Shown piece by piece: positions 8,096 to 15,146 of a DNA stretch of 35,674 bases. The notes under the pieces were generated by a model. That model did no database searches. It saw only the letters and a program-made list of their open reading frames with translations, and had not been told where the DNA came from. The position numbers were made by a program, and so were the translations under genes. Source of the stretch: UBA4644 sp964646225 (GTDB lineage Bacteria > Bacillota > Clostridia > Oscillospirales > Butyricicoccaceae); assembly GCA_964646225.1 (NCBI GenBank), contig CAZYAD010000015.1:1-35674 (forward strand), read 5' to 3'. Position 1 is the first letter of the stretch. Each line of letters begins with the position of its first letter.

Positions 8096-8794
8096 TTATT
8101 CTCTGATCCGGATGGGCCGGAAGCCCAGCGCGTCGGCGGAGATAACCGCATAATGCACGCCGTTCCGCATTCCGCTGAAAGCGCCCCGCAGGCTATCCCC
8201 ATGCAGATGGCCGTAAAAGACCCGCTGCACCGGGTAGCGGGAAAGGATCTCCATGATCTGGGGCACCTCGGTTCCGGCAAACACCGGCGGGTAGTGGAGG
8301 AAGCAGTCGATCTCCTCCGCCCCTTGAGCCACGGCAGCCTTGAGAGAGGCCTCCAGCCGGATGAGCTCCCGCTTGAAGATCTTGTCATCTCCCGCGGCGG
8401 GGTCATTTTTATCATAAAACCAGCCCCGAGTGCCGCAAAGAGCAGCACTCTTATAAAAGTAACAGGAATTGTGCAAAAAATCAATGGTTTCGATGCGATT
8501 TTCCGCAAAAAATCGCTTCATTTTCGTGACGGTCTCCCACCAGTAATCGTGATTGCCCTTCAGCAGCAGCTTTTTACCGGGAAAGGCGTCCAGCAGGCGG
8601 AAGTCCGGCAGGGCCTCCTCCAGGCTCATGCCCCAGGAAAAATCCCCGGCCACCACCAGGATATCCTCCGATGTCAGCACCGAAAATGCCTGCACCAGCT
8701 TGTCACGGTAGCCCTTCCAGGCGCCGCCAAAGATATCCATGGGCTTGTCACAGCCCTCGGAAAAGTGGGTGTCTCCGATCACATACAGCGCCAT
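8096..8794 (-). CDS. Calcineurin-like metallophosphoesterase
   Basis: A 232-residue cytoplasmic phosphoesterase of unknown substrate. All metal-binding motifs of the family are present: GDTH at the N-terminus (residues 7-10), GDFSW, GNHDYWW, a later HYPPVF, and GHLHG near the C-terminus. These bind a two-metal centre. The ATG at 8794 has GGGAGG upstream. It follows yraN by 21 bases and precedes tig by 40, so it is probably the last gene of the rplS-lepB-ylqF-rnhB-yraN run. Confidence 0.92.
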   Translation of the reverse strand: MALYVIGDTHFSEGCDKPMDIFGGAWKGYRDKLVQAFSVLTSEDILVVAGDFSWGMSLEEALPDFRLLDAFPGKKLLLKGNHDYWWETVTKMKRFFAENRIETIDFLHNSCYFYKSAALCGTRGWFYDKNDPAAGDDKIFKRELIRLEASLKAAVAQGAEEIDCFLHYPPVFAGTEVPQIMEILSRYPVQRVFYGHLHGDSLRGAFSGMRNGVHYAVISADALGFRPIRIRE

Positions 8795-8815
8795 GGCAGC
8801 CTCCCTTCGCTCCGG

Positions 8816-9160
8816 TCATTCAAAGGCGTTTTCAATATGATTGATGCGCCCGGTACCGGTGTAAAGTTCGATCACATCGAACCGGGTGGGGGCGGTGCAG
8901 TCGTGGCTGGCCAGCCAGCTGGCTGCTGCCTTGCGCAGCTTTTCCTGCTTGGAGGCCGTCACCGCCTCGGCCGCCGTACCAAAGCGGTCGTCGTGCCGCA
9001 GCTTGACCTCCACAAAGATCACCAGCTCCCGCTTCTGTGCGATGAGATCCAGCTCACCGAAGCGGCAGCGATAATTGGCACCGATGACCGCATAGCGTTT
9101 TTTTCGCAGATACTCGGCGGCGAGGGCCTCGCCCTCCCGGCCGGTCATGGTGGTGTTCAT
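8816..9160 (-). CDS. yraN: YraN/UPF0102 family nuclease-fold protein
   Basis: A 114-residue member of the UPF0102 family, which has the fold of Holliday-junction resolvases and restriction enzymes; its cellular role is not settled. The catalytic-type residues are visible as GELDLIA followed by FVEVKLR (the D...ExK pattern). The N-terminus GREGEALAAEYLRKKRY is typical. Its start overlaps the rnhB stop as ATGA (9157-9160). It sits beside rnhB and lepB, its common partners. Confidence 0.93.
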   Translation of the reverse strand: MNTTMTGREGEALAAEYLRKKRYAVIGANYRCRFGELDLIAQKRELVIFVEVKLRHDDRFGTAAEAVTASKQEKLRKAAASWLASHDCTAPTRFDVIELYTGTGRINHIENAFE

Positions 9161-9768
9161 TTTTCTGCCCTCCCCAGCAGCTTTTTCAAAAAGGTCTGCC
9201 GGTGAGCCGGACAGGGGCCATAGCGGAACAGCAGTTCCCGGTGCAGCTGGGTCGGATAGCCCTTGTGCCTGGCAAACTGGTACTGAGGATACTGCCTGTC
9301 CAACTCCAGCATCACATGATCCCTGGCCACCTTGGCCAGAATGGAGGCCGCCGCGATGGAGGCGCTTTTCCCGTCGCCGCCCACAATCAGCAGCGTGGGG
9401 ATGTTCGGCAGAGCCGGGTCGCGATTGCCGTCCACCAGCGCGTGGTCAGGACAGATCTCCAGCTGCGCCGCTGCCCGGCGCATGGCCAGCAGACGGGCCT
9501 GCAAAATATTCAGCTCATCGATCTCCTGCTCCGAAGCCGAGGCGATGGCCCAGGCGCGAGCCCGCTTTTGGATCTCCGGAAACAGAGCCTCCCGCTTTTT
9601 CTCGGTGAGTTTTTTGGAATCATTCAGCCCCGCAATGGGGTCGTTGGGATCTAGAATGACGGCGCCAGCATACACAGGCCCGGCCAGCGGGCCGCAGCCG
9701 GCCTCGTCAATGCCGCAGACAGCGGTAAAGCCCCGTTCCGCCAGTTCCCGCTCAAAGGCATACAGCAT
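9157..9768 (-). CDS. rnhB: Ribonuclease HII
   Basis: Cleaves the RNA strand of RNA-DNA hybrids and removes single ribonucleotides from DNA. The 203-residue protein has the catalytic Asp-Glu pair in GIDEAGCGPLAGPV (Asp21, Glu22), then NDSKKLTEKKRE and the late LDRQYPQYQFARHKGYPT motif that supplies the remaining acidic residue. GGAGGACTGAGCT precedes the ATG at 9768. It starts 3 bases after the ylqF stop and overlaps yraN. Confidence 0.97.
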   Translation of the reverse strand: MLYAFERELAERGFTAVCGIDEAGCGPLAGPVYAGAVILDPNDPIAGLNDSKKLTEKKREALFPEIQKRARAWAIASASEQEIDELNILQARLLAMRRAAAQLEICPDHALVDGNRDPALPNIPTLLIVGGDGKSASIAAASILAKVARDHVMLELDRQYPQYQFARHKGYPTQLHRELLFRYGPCPAHRQTFLKKLLGRAEK

Positions 9769-9771
9769 AGC

Positions 9772-10626
9772 TCAGTCCTCCGGCGGAAGCTCCAGCGTAA
9801 TGCGGCCCAGCTTTCCTGCCCGGAACTCATCCAGCAGGGTGCGTGCCATGCGCAGGGTATCATATTCGTTCCTTCCGGCCAGAAAGCCCCGCTTTTTGGC
9901 CAGCTCGGTGAGGGTATCGTAGGGATGCTCCACATCCACTGCGGCGATGCCGTAGCGCTTTTCCACTGCACCGGGAGCGCAGACCGCCAGCCGCGTCAGC
10001 AGACGGCAGGCCAGGTCCTCCAGATCCAGGATCTCATCCCGGATGGTGCCGGTAAAGGCCAGCAGGAAGCCCATCTCATCGCTTTCGATTTTGGGCCAGA
10101 GCATACCGGGGGTATCCATGAAATCAAAGCCGCCAGGCAGTGAAAACCACTGCTTGCCCCTGGTGACGCCCGGCTTGTCGGCGGCCACGGCGGCCTTTTT
10201 GCCCAGAAGCCGGTTAATGAAGGAGCTTTTGCCCACATTGGGGATGCCCATGATCATGATGCGGATGGATTTTCCCACCTGGCCCTTGGCCTCCTGCCGG
10301 GCGATCAGCTCCTGACAGGTCCTGCGGGCACAGGCTGTGAACTGCTTGAGAAAGCCGCCCTTCTGGCTGTCGGTCTCCATCACTACATAGCCCTGCCGCC
10401 GGTAATAGGCCATCCAGGCGGTGGTTGCCTCCGGGGCGGCCTGATCGGCACGGTTGAGCACCAGCATCCGCCGCTTTCCGCGGCACAGCTGATCCAGGTC
10501 GGGATTGCGGGAGGACAGGGGGATGCGGGCATCGATCAGCTCACACACCATGTCCACATTTTTCAGATCCTCCACCATGACCCGGCGGGTCTTGGCCATA
10601 TGGCCGGGATACCAGTTGATACTCAT
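9772..10626 (-). CDS. rbgA: Ribosome biogenesis GTPase YlqF/RbgA
   Basis: Circularly permuted GTPase needed for late assembly of the 50S subunit. The motif order on the 284 residues is permuted as expected: G4 LNRAD (about 56-60) comes first, then G1 GIPNVGKSSF (about 127-136), G2 PGVTRGKQ and G3 DTPGML. A C-terminal RNA-binding extension follows. The N-terminus INWYPGHMAK is characteristic. The start overlaps the lepB stop as ATGA (10623-10626). It lies downstream of rplS and lepB, which fits its role in ribosome assembly. Confidence 0.96.
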   Translation of the reverse strand: MSINWYPGHMAKTRRVMVEDLKNVDMVCELIDARIPLSSRNPDLDQLCRGKRRMLVLNRADQAAPEATTAWMAYYRRQGYVVMETDSQKGGFLKQFTACARRTCQELIARQEAKGQVGKSIRIMIMGIPNVGKSSFINRLLGKKAAVAADKPGVTRGKQWFSLPGGFDFMDTPGMLWPKIESDEMGFLLAFTGTIRDEILDLEDLACRLLTRLAVCAPGAVEKRYGIAAVDVEHPYDTLTELAKKRGFLAGRNEYDTLRMARTLLDEFRAGKLGRITLELPPED

Positions 10627-11195
10627 GACAGCCTTCCGATCCTGTTGAGAGGCCAGATGCGGAACAGCGCCCTGCCAATGACCCGGTCAGTCTCGATCTG
10701 CCCCACAAAGCGCATCCGGCTGTCGGAGCTGTGGTTGCGGTTATCCCCCGCCACGAACACATGCCCCGCCTCGATGATCAGGGGATAGCTCTGGTCGCCC
10801 CGGTTTTCGGGCCGGATGGGCTCCTTGGCATAGGGCTCATACAGCTCCTCACCGTTGACCATCATATAGCCGCTGTCGCTGATCTCCACCACATCCCCGG
10901 CCACGGCGATGACACGTTTTACCAGTGCCTCGTCCTCAAAGCCGTCGGAGGTACACACCACGATGTCCCCCCGCTGAGGCTGGTCATAGCCGATGATCTG
11001 AAGGATCAGCTGATCCCCGCCGGACAGGGTATCCTGCATGGAACGGCCATGGACGCCCGACAGGCGGAAGAAAAAGGTGTTCAGACACACCAGGATGGCC
11101 AGCGCTGCCGTCAGGGCCTGCGCCCAGAAAAACAGCTCTCCGGCCAGCGTGCTGCGCTGGTTTTTTCCGTTCTTTTTCTTGTTGCTCTTGTTCAT
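10623..11195 (-). CDS. lepB: Signal peptidase I
   Basis: Membrane serine protease that removes signal peptides from exported proteins. The 190-residue protein begins with a very basic tail (residues 2-14). One membrane anchor follows (about 21-43), then the catalytic domain outside the cell. The Ser-Lys dyad is Ser52 in GRSMQDTL and Lys93 in LVKRVIAVAG; the box GDNRNHSSDSR is present. I chose ATG 11195, which has AAGGAG 6 bases upstream. An in-frame start farther upstream would add about 90 residues of antisense-like sequence through the rplS terminator and gene end. Confidence 0.95.
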   Translation of the reverse strand: MNKSNKKKNGKNQRSTLAGELFFWAQALTAALAILVCLNTFFFRLSGVHGRSMQDTLSGGDQLILQIIGYDQPQRGDIVVCTSDGFEDEALVKRVIAVAGDVVEISDSGYMMVNGEELYEPYAKEPIRPENRGDQSYPLIIEAGHVFVAGDNRNHSSDSRMRFVGQIETDRVIGRALFRIWPLNRIGRLS

Positions 11196-11241
11196 TTGCC
11201 GCTCCTTTCCGAAGCACCGCGTCAAGCCGCGATTAAAATAA

Positions 11242-11265
11242 GAGGGACAGGCGAGCCCGTCCCTC
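11242..11265 (-). terminator. Terminator or attenuator between rplS and lepB
   Basis: GAGGGACAGGC (11242-11252) and GCCCGTCCCTC (11255-11265) pair in 10 of 11 positions. On the minus strand the hairpin is followed by TTATTTTAAT. It lies 15 bases past the rplS stop. Because lepB has no clear promoter of its own, the hairpin may only reduce rather than end transcription. Confidence 0.75.
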
Positions 11266-11280
11266 AGATTTTTGCAAGAC

Positions 11281-11622
11281 TTAGATGTCCTCTTTAACTT
11301 TGGCGGCCTTGCCCACGCGATCACGCAGATAGTACAGCTTCGCACGGCGAACCTTACCCTTACGGACAACCTCGACCTTTTCCACATTGGGAGAGTGGAT
11401 GGGGAAGGTCTTTTCCACGCCAACACCGTAGGACATACGGCGAACGGTAAAGGTCTCCTGGATGCCGCCATGCTTCTTGGCGATTACGGTGCCCTCGAAA
11501 ATCTGGACACGCTCACGGGAGCCTTCCTTGATGCGGTTGTGAACCTTGACGGTATCACCGATGTTGAACTTGTCGGCCTCGGTCTTCAGCTGGCCGTCGG
11601 TCAGATGCTTGATCAGATCCAT
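11281..11622 (-). CDS. rplS: 50S ribosomal protein L19
   Basis: Large-subunit protein at the interface with the 30S subunit. The 113 residues match L19 along their whole length, including FNIGDTVKVHNRIKEG, ERVQIFEGTVIAKK, RRMSYGVGVEKTFP and the basic tail RRAKLYYLRDRVGKAAK. GAAAGGAAA lies 10 bases before the ATG. It has its own promoter about 80 bases upstream and a terminator-like hairpin just downstream. Confidence 0.98.
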   Translation of the reverse strand: MDLIKHLTDGQLKTEADKFNIGDTVKVHNRIKEGSRERVQIFEGTVIAKKHGGIQETFTVRRMSYGVGVEKTFPIHSPNVEKVEVVRKGKVRRAKLYYLRDRVGKAAKVKEDI

Positions 11623-11696
11623 GATTTTGTTTCCTTTCAGTCATAGATGTTCGTGCCCGGACGCTGCCGTTGCAGAGGAACACCCGTAATAATAGC
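11623..11696 (-). promoter_or_regulatory. rplS 5' leader, possible L19 autoregulatory structure
   Basis: About 75 transcribed bases lie between the rplS promoter and start. They contain a CTGC/GCAG stem inside flanking GTTC/GAAC repeats. Many Firmicutes carry an L19 leader RNA (an Rfam family) in this place, bound by L19 itself. I cannot verify the match without a covariance search. Confidence 0.35.
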
Positions 11697-11702
11697 TAAA
11701 TT

Positions 11703-11731
11703 ATAATACCACAGCGCAACCCAAAATGCAA
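11703..11731 (-). promoter_or_regulatory. Promoter of rplS
   Basis: On the minus strand TTGCAT (11726-11731), a 17-base spacer, and TATTAT (11703-11708) form a good sigma-A promoter. It lies directly after the stop of the TIGR03936 gene. Confidence 0.7.
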
Positions 11732-11739
11732 CTGTTTTT

Positions 11740-12387
11740 TCAGGCTTTCCCCCAGAAAATTTGCATATTTTCGTCCAGAATGGCGGTGCGAACATACCGC
11801 GCGGCGGCATCCGCCTCCACCAGACCAGCATTTTTCAGCGCCTGAGTCAGATACATGGGATTCAGGGGATCGTTGCCCGCCGCCAGCACGCAGCGGCACA
11901 GGGTCTTCTCCCCTTCCGGCGCAAAGGACAGCTGCCGGATGTATTCCCGCAGATCCACCTCCCGGCGGCCGCGCTTGGAGCGCTTTTCCAGCGTTACCGG
12001 CTGCTCAAACAGGGCCGCCATGGCTCCGGTATCTCCGGCGGGCAGCAGGATCTCATAGGCGCACAGGGCAACCTCCCGCACCGGGCGGTCGGCCGGGCCG
12101 GCAGAGAGGATCCGCATTCTCTGGGGCAGAACGGCATTCATCCGCTCCGCAAAATCCACCGGCTGCTCCTCGCAGAGCAGCTCCAGATCGCACAGGTCAC
12201 ACACCGTCTCGTAGCCGGTGGAAAGGGGCACCAGAATGGACATTTCGATGTGAGGATTAAAGCCCTGCGAATACTTCACCGGGATGCCAGCCCGGACAAA
12301 GCTGCGCTGCAGAGCCTTCATCAGGTCCAGATGCGAAATATAGGCGGCAGAGCCGCGTTTTTCAAAGCAGAAGCGAAGCTTAAACAT
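11740..12387 (-). CDS. TIGR03936 family (DUF2344) radical-SAM-associated protein
   Basis: A 215-residue protein of the DUF2344/TIGR03936 family. Family members are found beside, or fused to, TIGR03960 radical SAM proteins; the molecular role is unknown. The signature KLRFCFEKRGSAAYISHLDLMKALQRSF.. is clear at the N-terminus (shown here only in part: SAAYISHLDLMKALQRS), followed by GIPVKYSQGFNPH. Two starts compete: GTG 12390 and ATG 12387. I prefer ATG, 6 bases after GGAGGAG. It overlaps the upstream gene by 8 bases, so the two are translationally coupled. Confidence 0.9.
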   Translation of the reverse strand: MFKLRFCFEKRGSAAYISHLDLMKALQRSFVRAGIPVKYSQGFNPHIEMSILVPLSTGYETVCDLCDLELLCEEQPVDFAERMNAVLPQRMRILSAGPADRPVREVALCAYEILLPAGDTGAMAALFEQPVTLEKRSKRGRREVDLREYIRQLSFAPEGEKTLCRCVLAAGNDPLNPMYLTQALKNAGLVEADAAARYVRTAILDENMQIFWGKA

Positions 12388-14215
12388 CACAGGCTCCTCC
12401 TCCCGTCAGACTCAGTGCGCCGCAGCCCCGGCAGCCTGCCTTGCAGTCGGGGGTGGCGATCCCCTTCTGGGCCTGCTCCAGCTCACCGTAAAGGTAGCGC
12501 TTGGTAACGCCGGAGGAAATGTGATCCCAGGGCATGACCTCGTCCGGTGTCAGCTCCCGGTTGGCATAAAAGGCCGGATCCACTCCGGTGTCGGCAAAGG
12601 CCTGCATCCAGGCGTCAAAGTTAAAGTTTTCCTCCCAGCCGTCCAGACGACAGCCCAACTGCCAGGCCCGCTGCAGTACAGCGCTCAGCCGCCGGTCGCC
12701 CCGGGCCAGCACCGCCTCCAGGAAGGAGGTTTTATACTCGTGGATGGAATAAGTGACGCCCTTGATGTTCAGGCTCTTCATCAGCAGCGCCTTACGGCGG
12801 GCAGCCTCCTCCGCAGGGATCTGCCCCAACCATTGGAAGGGAGTCTGGGCCTTGGGCACAAAGATGGAAATGCCCACATTGATCCGCAGGCCGCGGGCCT
12901 TGTTTTTGGCGTGCTCCCGGAAGGTGGCCTGCACATGACGCACGATCTGGGAAATGCCCAGCAGGTCATCGTCGGTCTCGGTGGGCAGACCCATCATGAA
13001 ATACAGCTTGACGCCGTTGTACCCGGCGGCAAAGGCCAGTCGGCACGCCTCCAGCAGATCCTCCTCCCGGAGGTTTTTGTTGATTACATCCCGCAGCCGC
13101 TGGGTTCCGGCCTCGGGGGCGAAGGTCAGGCCGCTCTTGCGCACCTTCTGGATATTCTGGGCCAGCTCCAGGTTAAAGGAGTCCGCCCGCATGGAGGGCA
13201 GAGCCAGATTGACATGCATGGGCTCCAGCTTGTCCACCAGACTTTCGCACAGGGTCTCCAGGTGGGGATAATCGCTGGAACTCAGACTGGTGAGGGAGAC
13301 CTCGTCCCAGCCGGTGGAGGCGATGAGAGCCTCGGCCTGCTTTTTCAGAGTCTCGGGCTTTCTGGCCCGGATGGGCCGGTAGGTATACCCCGCCTGACAG
13401 AAGCGGCAGCCACGGCGGCAGCCGCGGAACAGCTCGATCATGGCCCGGTCAAAGACGATATCGGTGGAGGGCACGATGAACTTTTCTGGATAATAGGCTT
13501 TGTCCAGATCCTTCACCACCCGCTTGCGCACCACGGCGGGAGCGCCCTCCCGGGGGGTGATGGCGGCAACGGTGCCGTCGGCGCCGTAGGTGATCTCATA
13601 CAGCGAAGGGACATAAATGCCCTCCAGCTGTGCGGCCTTTTTCAAAAATGTCTGCTTGCTTTCGTCGGCATCCCGGCAGGCGCGGTAAAGGTTCAGCAGC
13701 TCCGGCATGACCTCCTCTCCCTCGCCGATGGTGATCAGGTCGAAGAAATCGGCCATAGGCTCGGCGTTATAGACACAGGGGCCTCCGGCGATGACCAGCG
13801 GCTTCAGCCCTTCCCGGTCGGCCGAGCGCTGGGGCACTCCGGCCAGATCCAGCATGTTCAGCACGCCGGTATAGTTCATCTCATATTGCAGGGTGAAGCC
13901 CAGAATGTCAAACGCCCCCACCGGATCGCCGCTTTCCAGCGCATAAAGGGGCTGGCCGCGGCGGCGCATCTGCTCCTCCATGTCCAGATACGGGGCATAG
14001 GCCCGCTCGCACCAGACGCCCTCCATACTGTTCAGCAGACCATAGAGGATCTTGGAGCCCAGGTGGGACATTCCGATCTCATACAGATCGGGAAAGCAAA
14101 AGGCAAAGCGCAGATCCACCTGCTCCTTTTCCTTATAAACCGCGTTATATTCCCCGCCGGTATACCGGGCGGGCTTGCGCACATGCTCCAGACATGCGCG
14201 GATAGTATCGTTCAT
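12380..14215 (-). CDS. TIGR03960 family B12-binding-type radical SAM protein
   Basis: A 611-residue radical SAM enzyme. The N-terminal half has a cobalamin-binding-like Rossmann domain (FAFCFPDLYEIGMSHLG). The [4Fe-4S]-binding motif follows at about residues 265-272 in FRGCRRGCRFCQAGY (CxxxCxxC). The segment GLTFAPEAGTQRLRDVINK is characteristic of the family. The C-terminus ends in a Cys cluster, CKAGCRGCGALSL, that may bind a second cluster or zinc. Substrate unknown; an RNA or protein modification is commonly suspected because the pair often lies near ribosomal protein genes, as here with rplS. It follows spoIVFB by 37 bases. Confidence 0.92.
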   Translation of the reverse strand: MNDTIRACLEHVRKPARYTGGEYNAVYKEKEQVDLRFAFCFPDLYEIGMSHLGSKILYGLLNSMEGVWCERAYAPYLDMEEQMRRRGQPLYALESGDPVGAFDILGFTLQYEMNYTGVLNMLDLAGVPQRSADREGLKPLVIAGGPCVYNAEPMADFFDLITIGEGEEVMPELLNLYRACRDADESKQTFLKKAAQLEGIYVPSLYEITYGADGTVAAITPREGAPAVVRKRVVKDLDKAYYPEKFIVPSTDIVFDRAMIELFRGCRRGCRFCQAGYTYRPIRARKPETLKKQAEALIASTGWDEVSLTSLSSSDYPHLETLCESLVDKLEPMHVNLALPSMRADSFNLELAQNIQKVRKSGLTFAPEAGTQRLRDVINKNLREEDLLEACRLAFAAGYNGVKLYFMMGLPTETDDDLLGISQIVRHVQATFREHAKNKARGLRINVGISIFVPKAQTPFQWLGQIPAEEAARRKALLMKSLNIKGVTYSIHEYKTSFLEAVLARGDRRLSAVLQRAWQLGCRLDGWEENFNFDAWMQAFADTGVDPAFYANRELTPDEVMPWDHISSGVTKRYLYGELEQAQKGIATPDCKAGCRGCGALSLTGGGACDV

Positions 14216-14252
14216 AACTTCCTCCCAAATTTCAACTTGAATATTTATTTTA

Positions 14253-14888
14253 TCAGCTTTTGCGGCGGGTGTAAAGCCCTTTTCCGGAGAAATGCCGCGT
14301 GAGGCGGCAAAGGATCACGCCGCCCGCCGCCAGCAGAGTGCAGTTTCCCCCAGTGTACAGCGTCCACAGGCCCAGCAGGGCCAGCGCTGCCCCCACCGCC
14401 CCGCCAAAAAGCTCCGTTGCCCACGCACCATGTAGCGGGAAACGCCGCTCCAGCAGAGCGCACAGAGCCCTCCCCCCATCCAGCGGCAGGGCGGGCAGCA
14501 GGTTGAACAACGCCAGCGTCAGGTGGCAGCCGATAAAACGGTAAAGGCCCGGCGCGGGCTGAAGGCGGGTCAGGGCAGCGCACAGCAGCGCCCACAGCAG
14601 GTTGGCCCCCGGCCCTGCCAGGGCCAGCAGCGCTTCGCCGCCATAGGACAGCCTCCCTCGCCAGCGCAATTCCGCGCCGGACAGCCGCAGCCGCACAGCC
14701 TCCGCTTTCCCGCCCAGCAGATACAGCGCCAGCAGATGCCCGCCCTCGTGCAGCAGAGCCGCCGCCAGAAACAGCAGCGGCCAGCCACGGCCGGTGAGCC
14801 ACGGAAGCACACCCCACAGGGCAAACAGCGGGCTGACCGAGAACTGCGGGAGATGCTTCTGACGGCTCTCCCCTGCAGGTCCGCTCAT
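14253..14888 (-). CDS. spoIVFB: SpoIVFB-like M50 intramembrane metalloprotease
   Basis: A 211-residue polytopic membrane protein of the site-2 protease family. In sporulation SpoIVFB cuts pro-sigma-K in the mother-cell membrane around the forespore. The zinc motif HEGGH is at residues 47-51, and the third ligand is in NLLPALPLDGG (Asp137). Several hydrophobic segments surround both. I chose ATG 14888, which overlaps the stop of the small upstream gene as ATGA; a longer in-frame start would run back through that gene. The neighbours spoIVA and a SpoIVFA-like gene support a sporulation role. Whether this host has pro-sigma-K is not visible here. Confidence 0.85.
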   Translation of the reverse strand: MSGPAGESRQKHLPQFSVSPLFALWGVLPWLTGRGWPLLFLAAALLHEGGHLLALYLLGGKAEAVRLRLSGAELRWRGRLSYGGEALLALAGPGANLLWALLCAALTRLQPAPGLYRFIGCHLTLALFNLLPALPLDGGRALCALLERRFPLHGAWATELFGGAVGAALALLGLWTLYTGGNCTLLAAGGVILCRLTRHFSGKGLYTRRKS

Positions 14889-15145
14889 TGTCCGCCAAAG
14901 CCCAGGATCTGCCGGCCGAACACCGCCACGGCGCTGCCCTCCTGTCCGGAAAAGCTGCGGCCCAGCGTTTCCAGCGCCTCTCCGTAATTCCACTGCCGCC
15001 AGGTCTCCAGCAGCTGCTCCCGCAGCGCTACAATGGGCTCGCTGCCGCCATAGGCGATCAGCAGTGCCAGAGCCGCCGTCAGCAGCAGCAGCCAGCCACG
15101 GCCCCTTCCGCCGGGACGCCAGGCGTATTCTCTGCCGTAACGCAT
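14885..15145 (-). CDS. Small single-pass membrane protein, possible minimal SpoIVFA
   Basis: An 86-residue protein: a basic N-terminus (RYGREYAWRPGGRGRG), one membrane segment (about 17-34) and a 50-residue outer part ending GFGGQ. The position directly before spoIVFB, with an ATGA overlap, is that of spoIVFA. It lacks the C-terminal LytM/M23-like domain of the 264-residue B. subtilis SpoIVFA. The start lies 1 base after the spoIVA stop, and no good ribosome-binding site is visible, so translation probably depends on spoIVA. The assignment rests on context and topology, not on sequence motifs. Confidence 0.75.
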   Translation of the reverse strand: MRYGREYAWRPGGRGRGWLLLLTAALALLIAYGGSEPIVALREQLLETWRQWNYGEALETLGRSFSGQEGSAVAVFGRQILGFGGQ

Positions 15146-15146
15146 A

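Noticed and set aside
12521..14302. A 593-codon open frame on the plus strand, opposite the TIGR03960 gene
   Set aside because: No ribosome-binding site or domain; the radical SAM gene on the other strand is intact.
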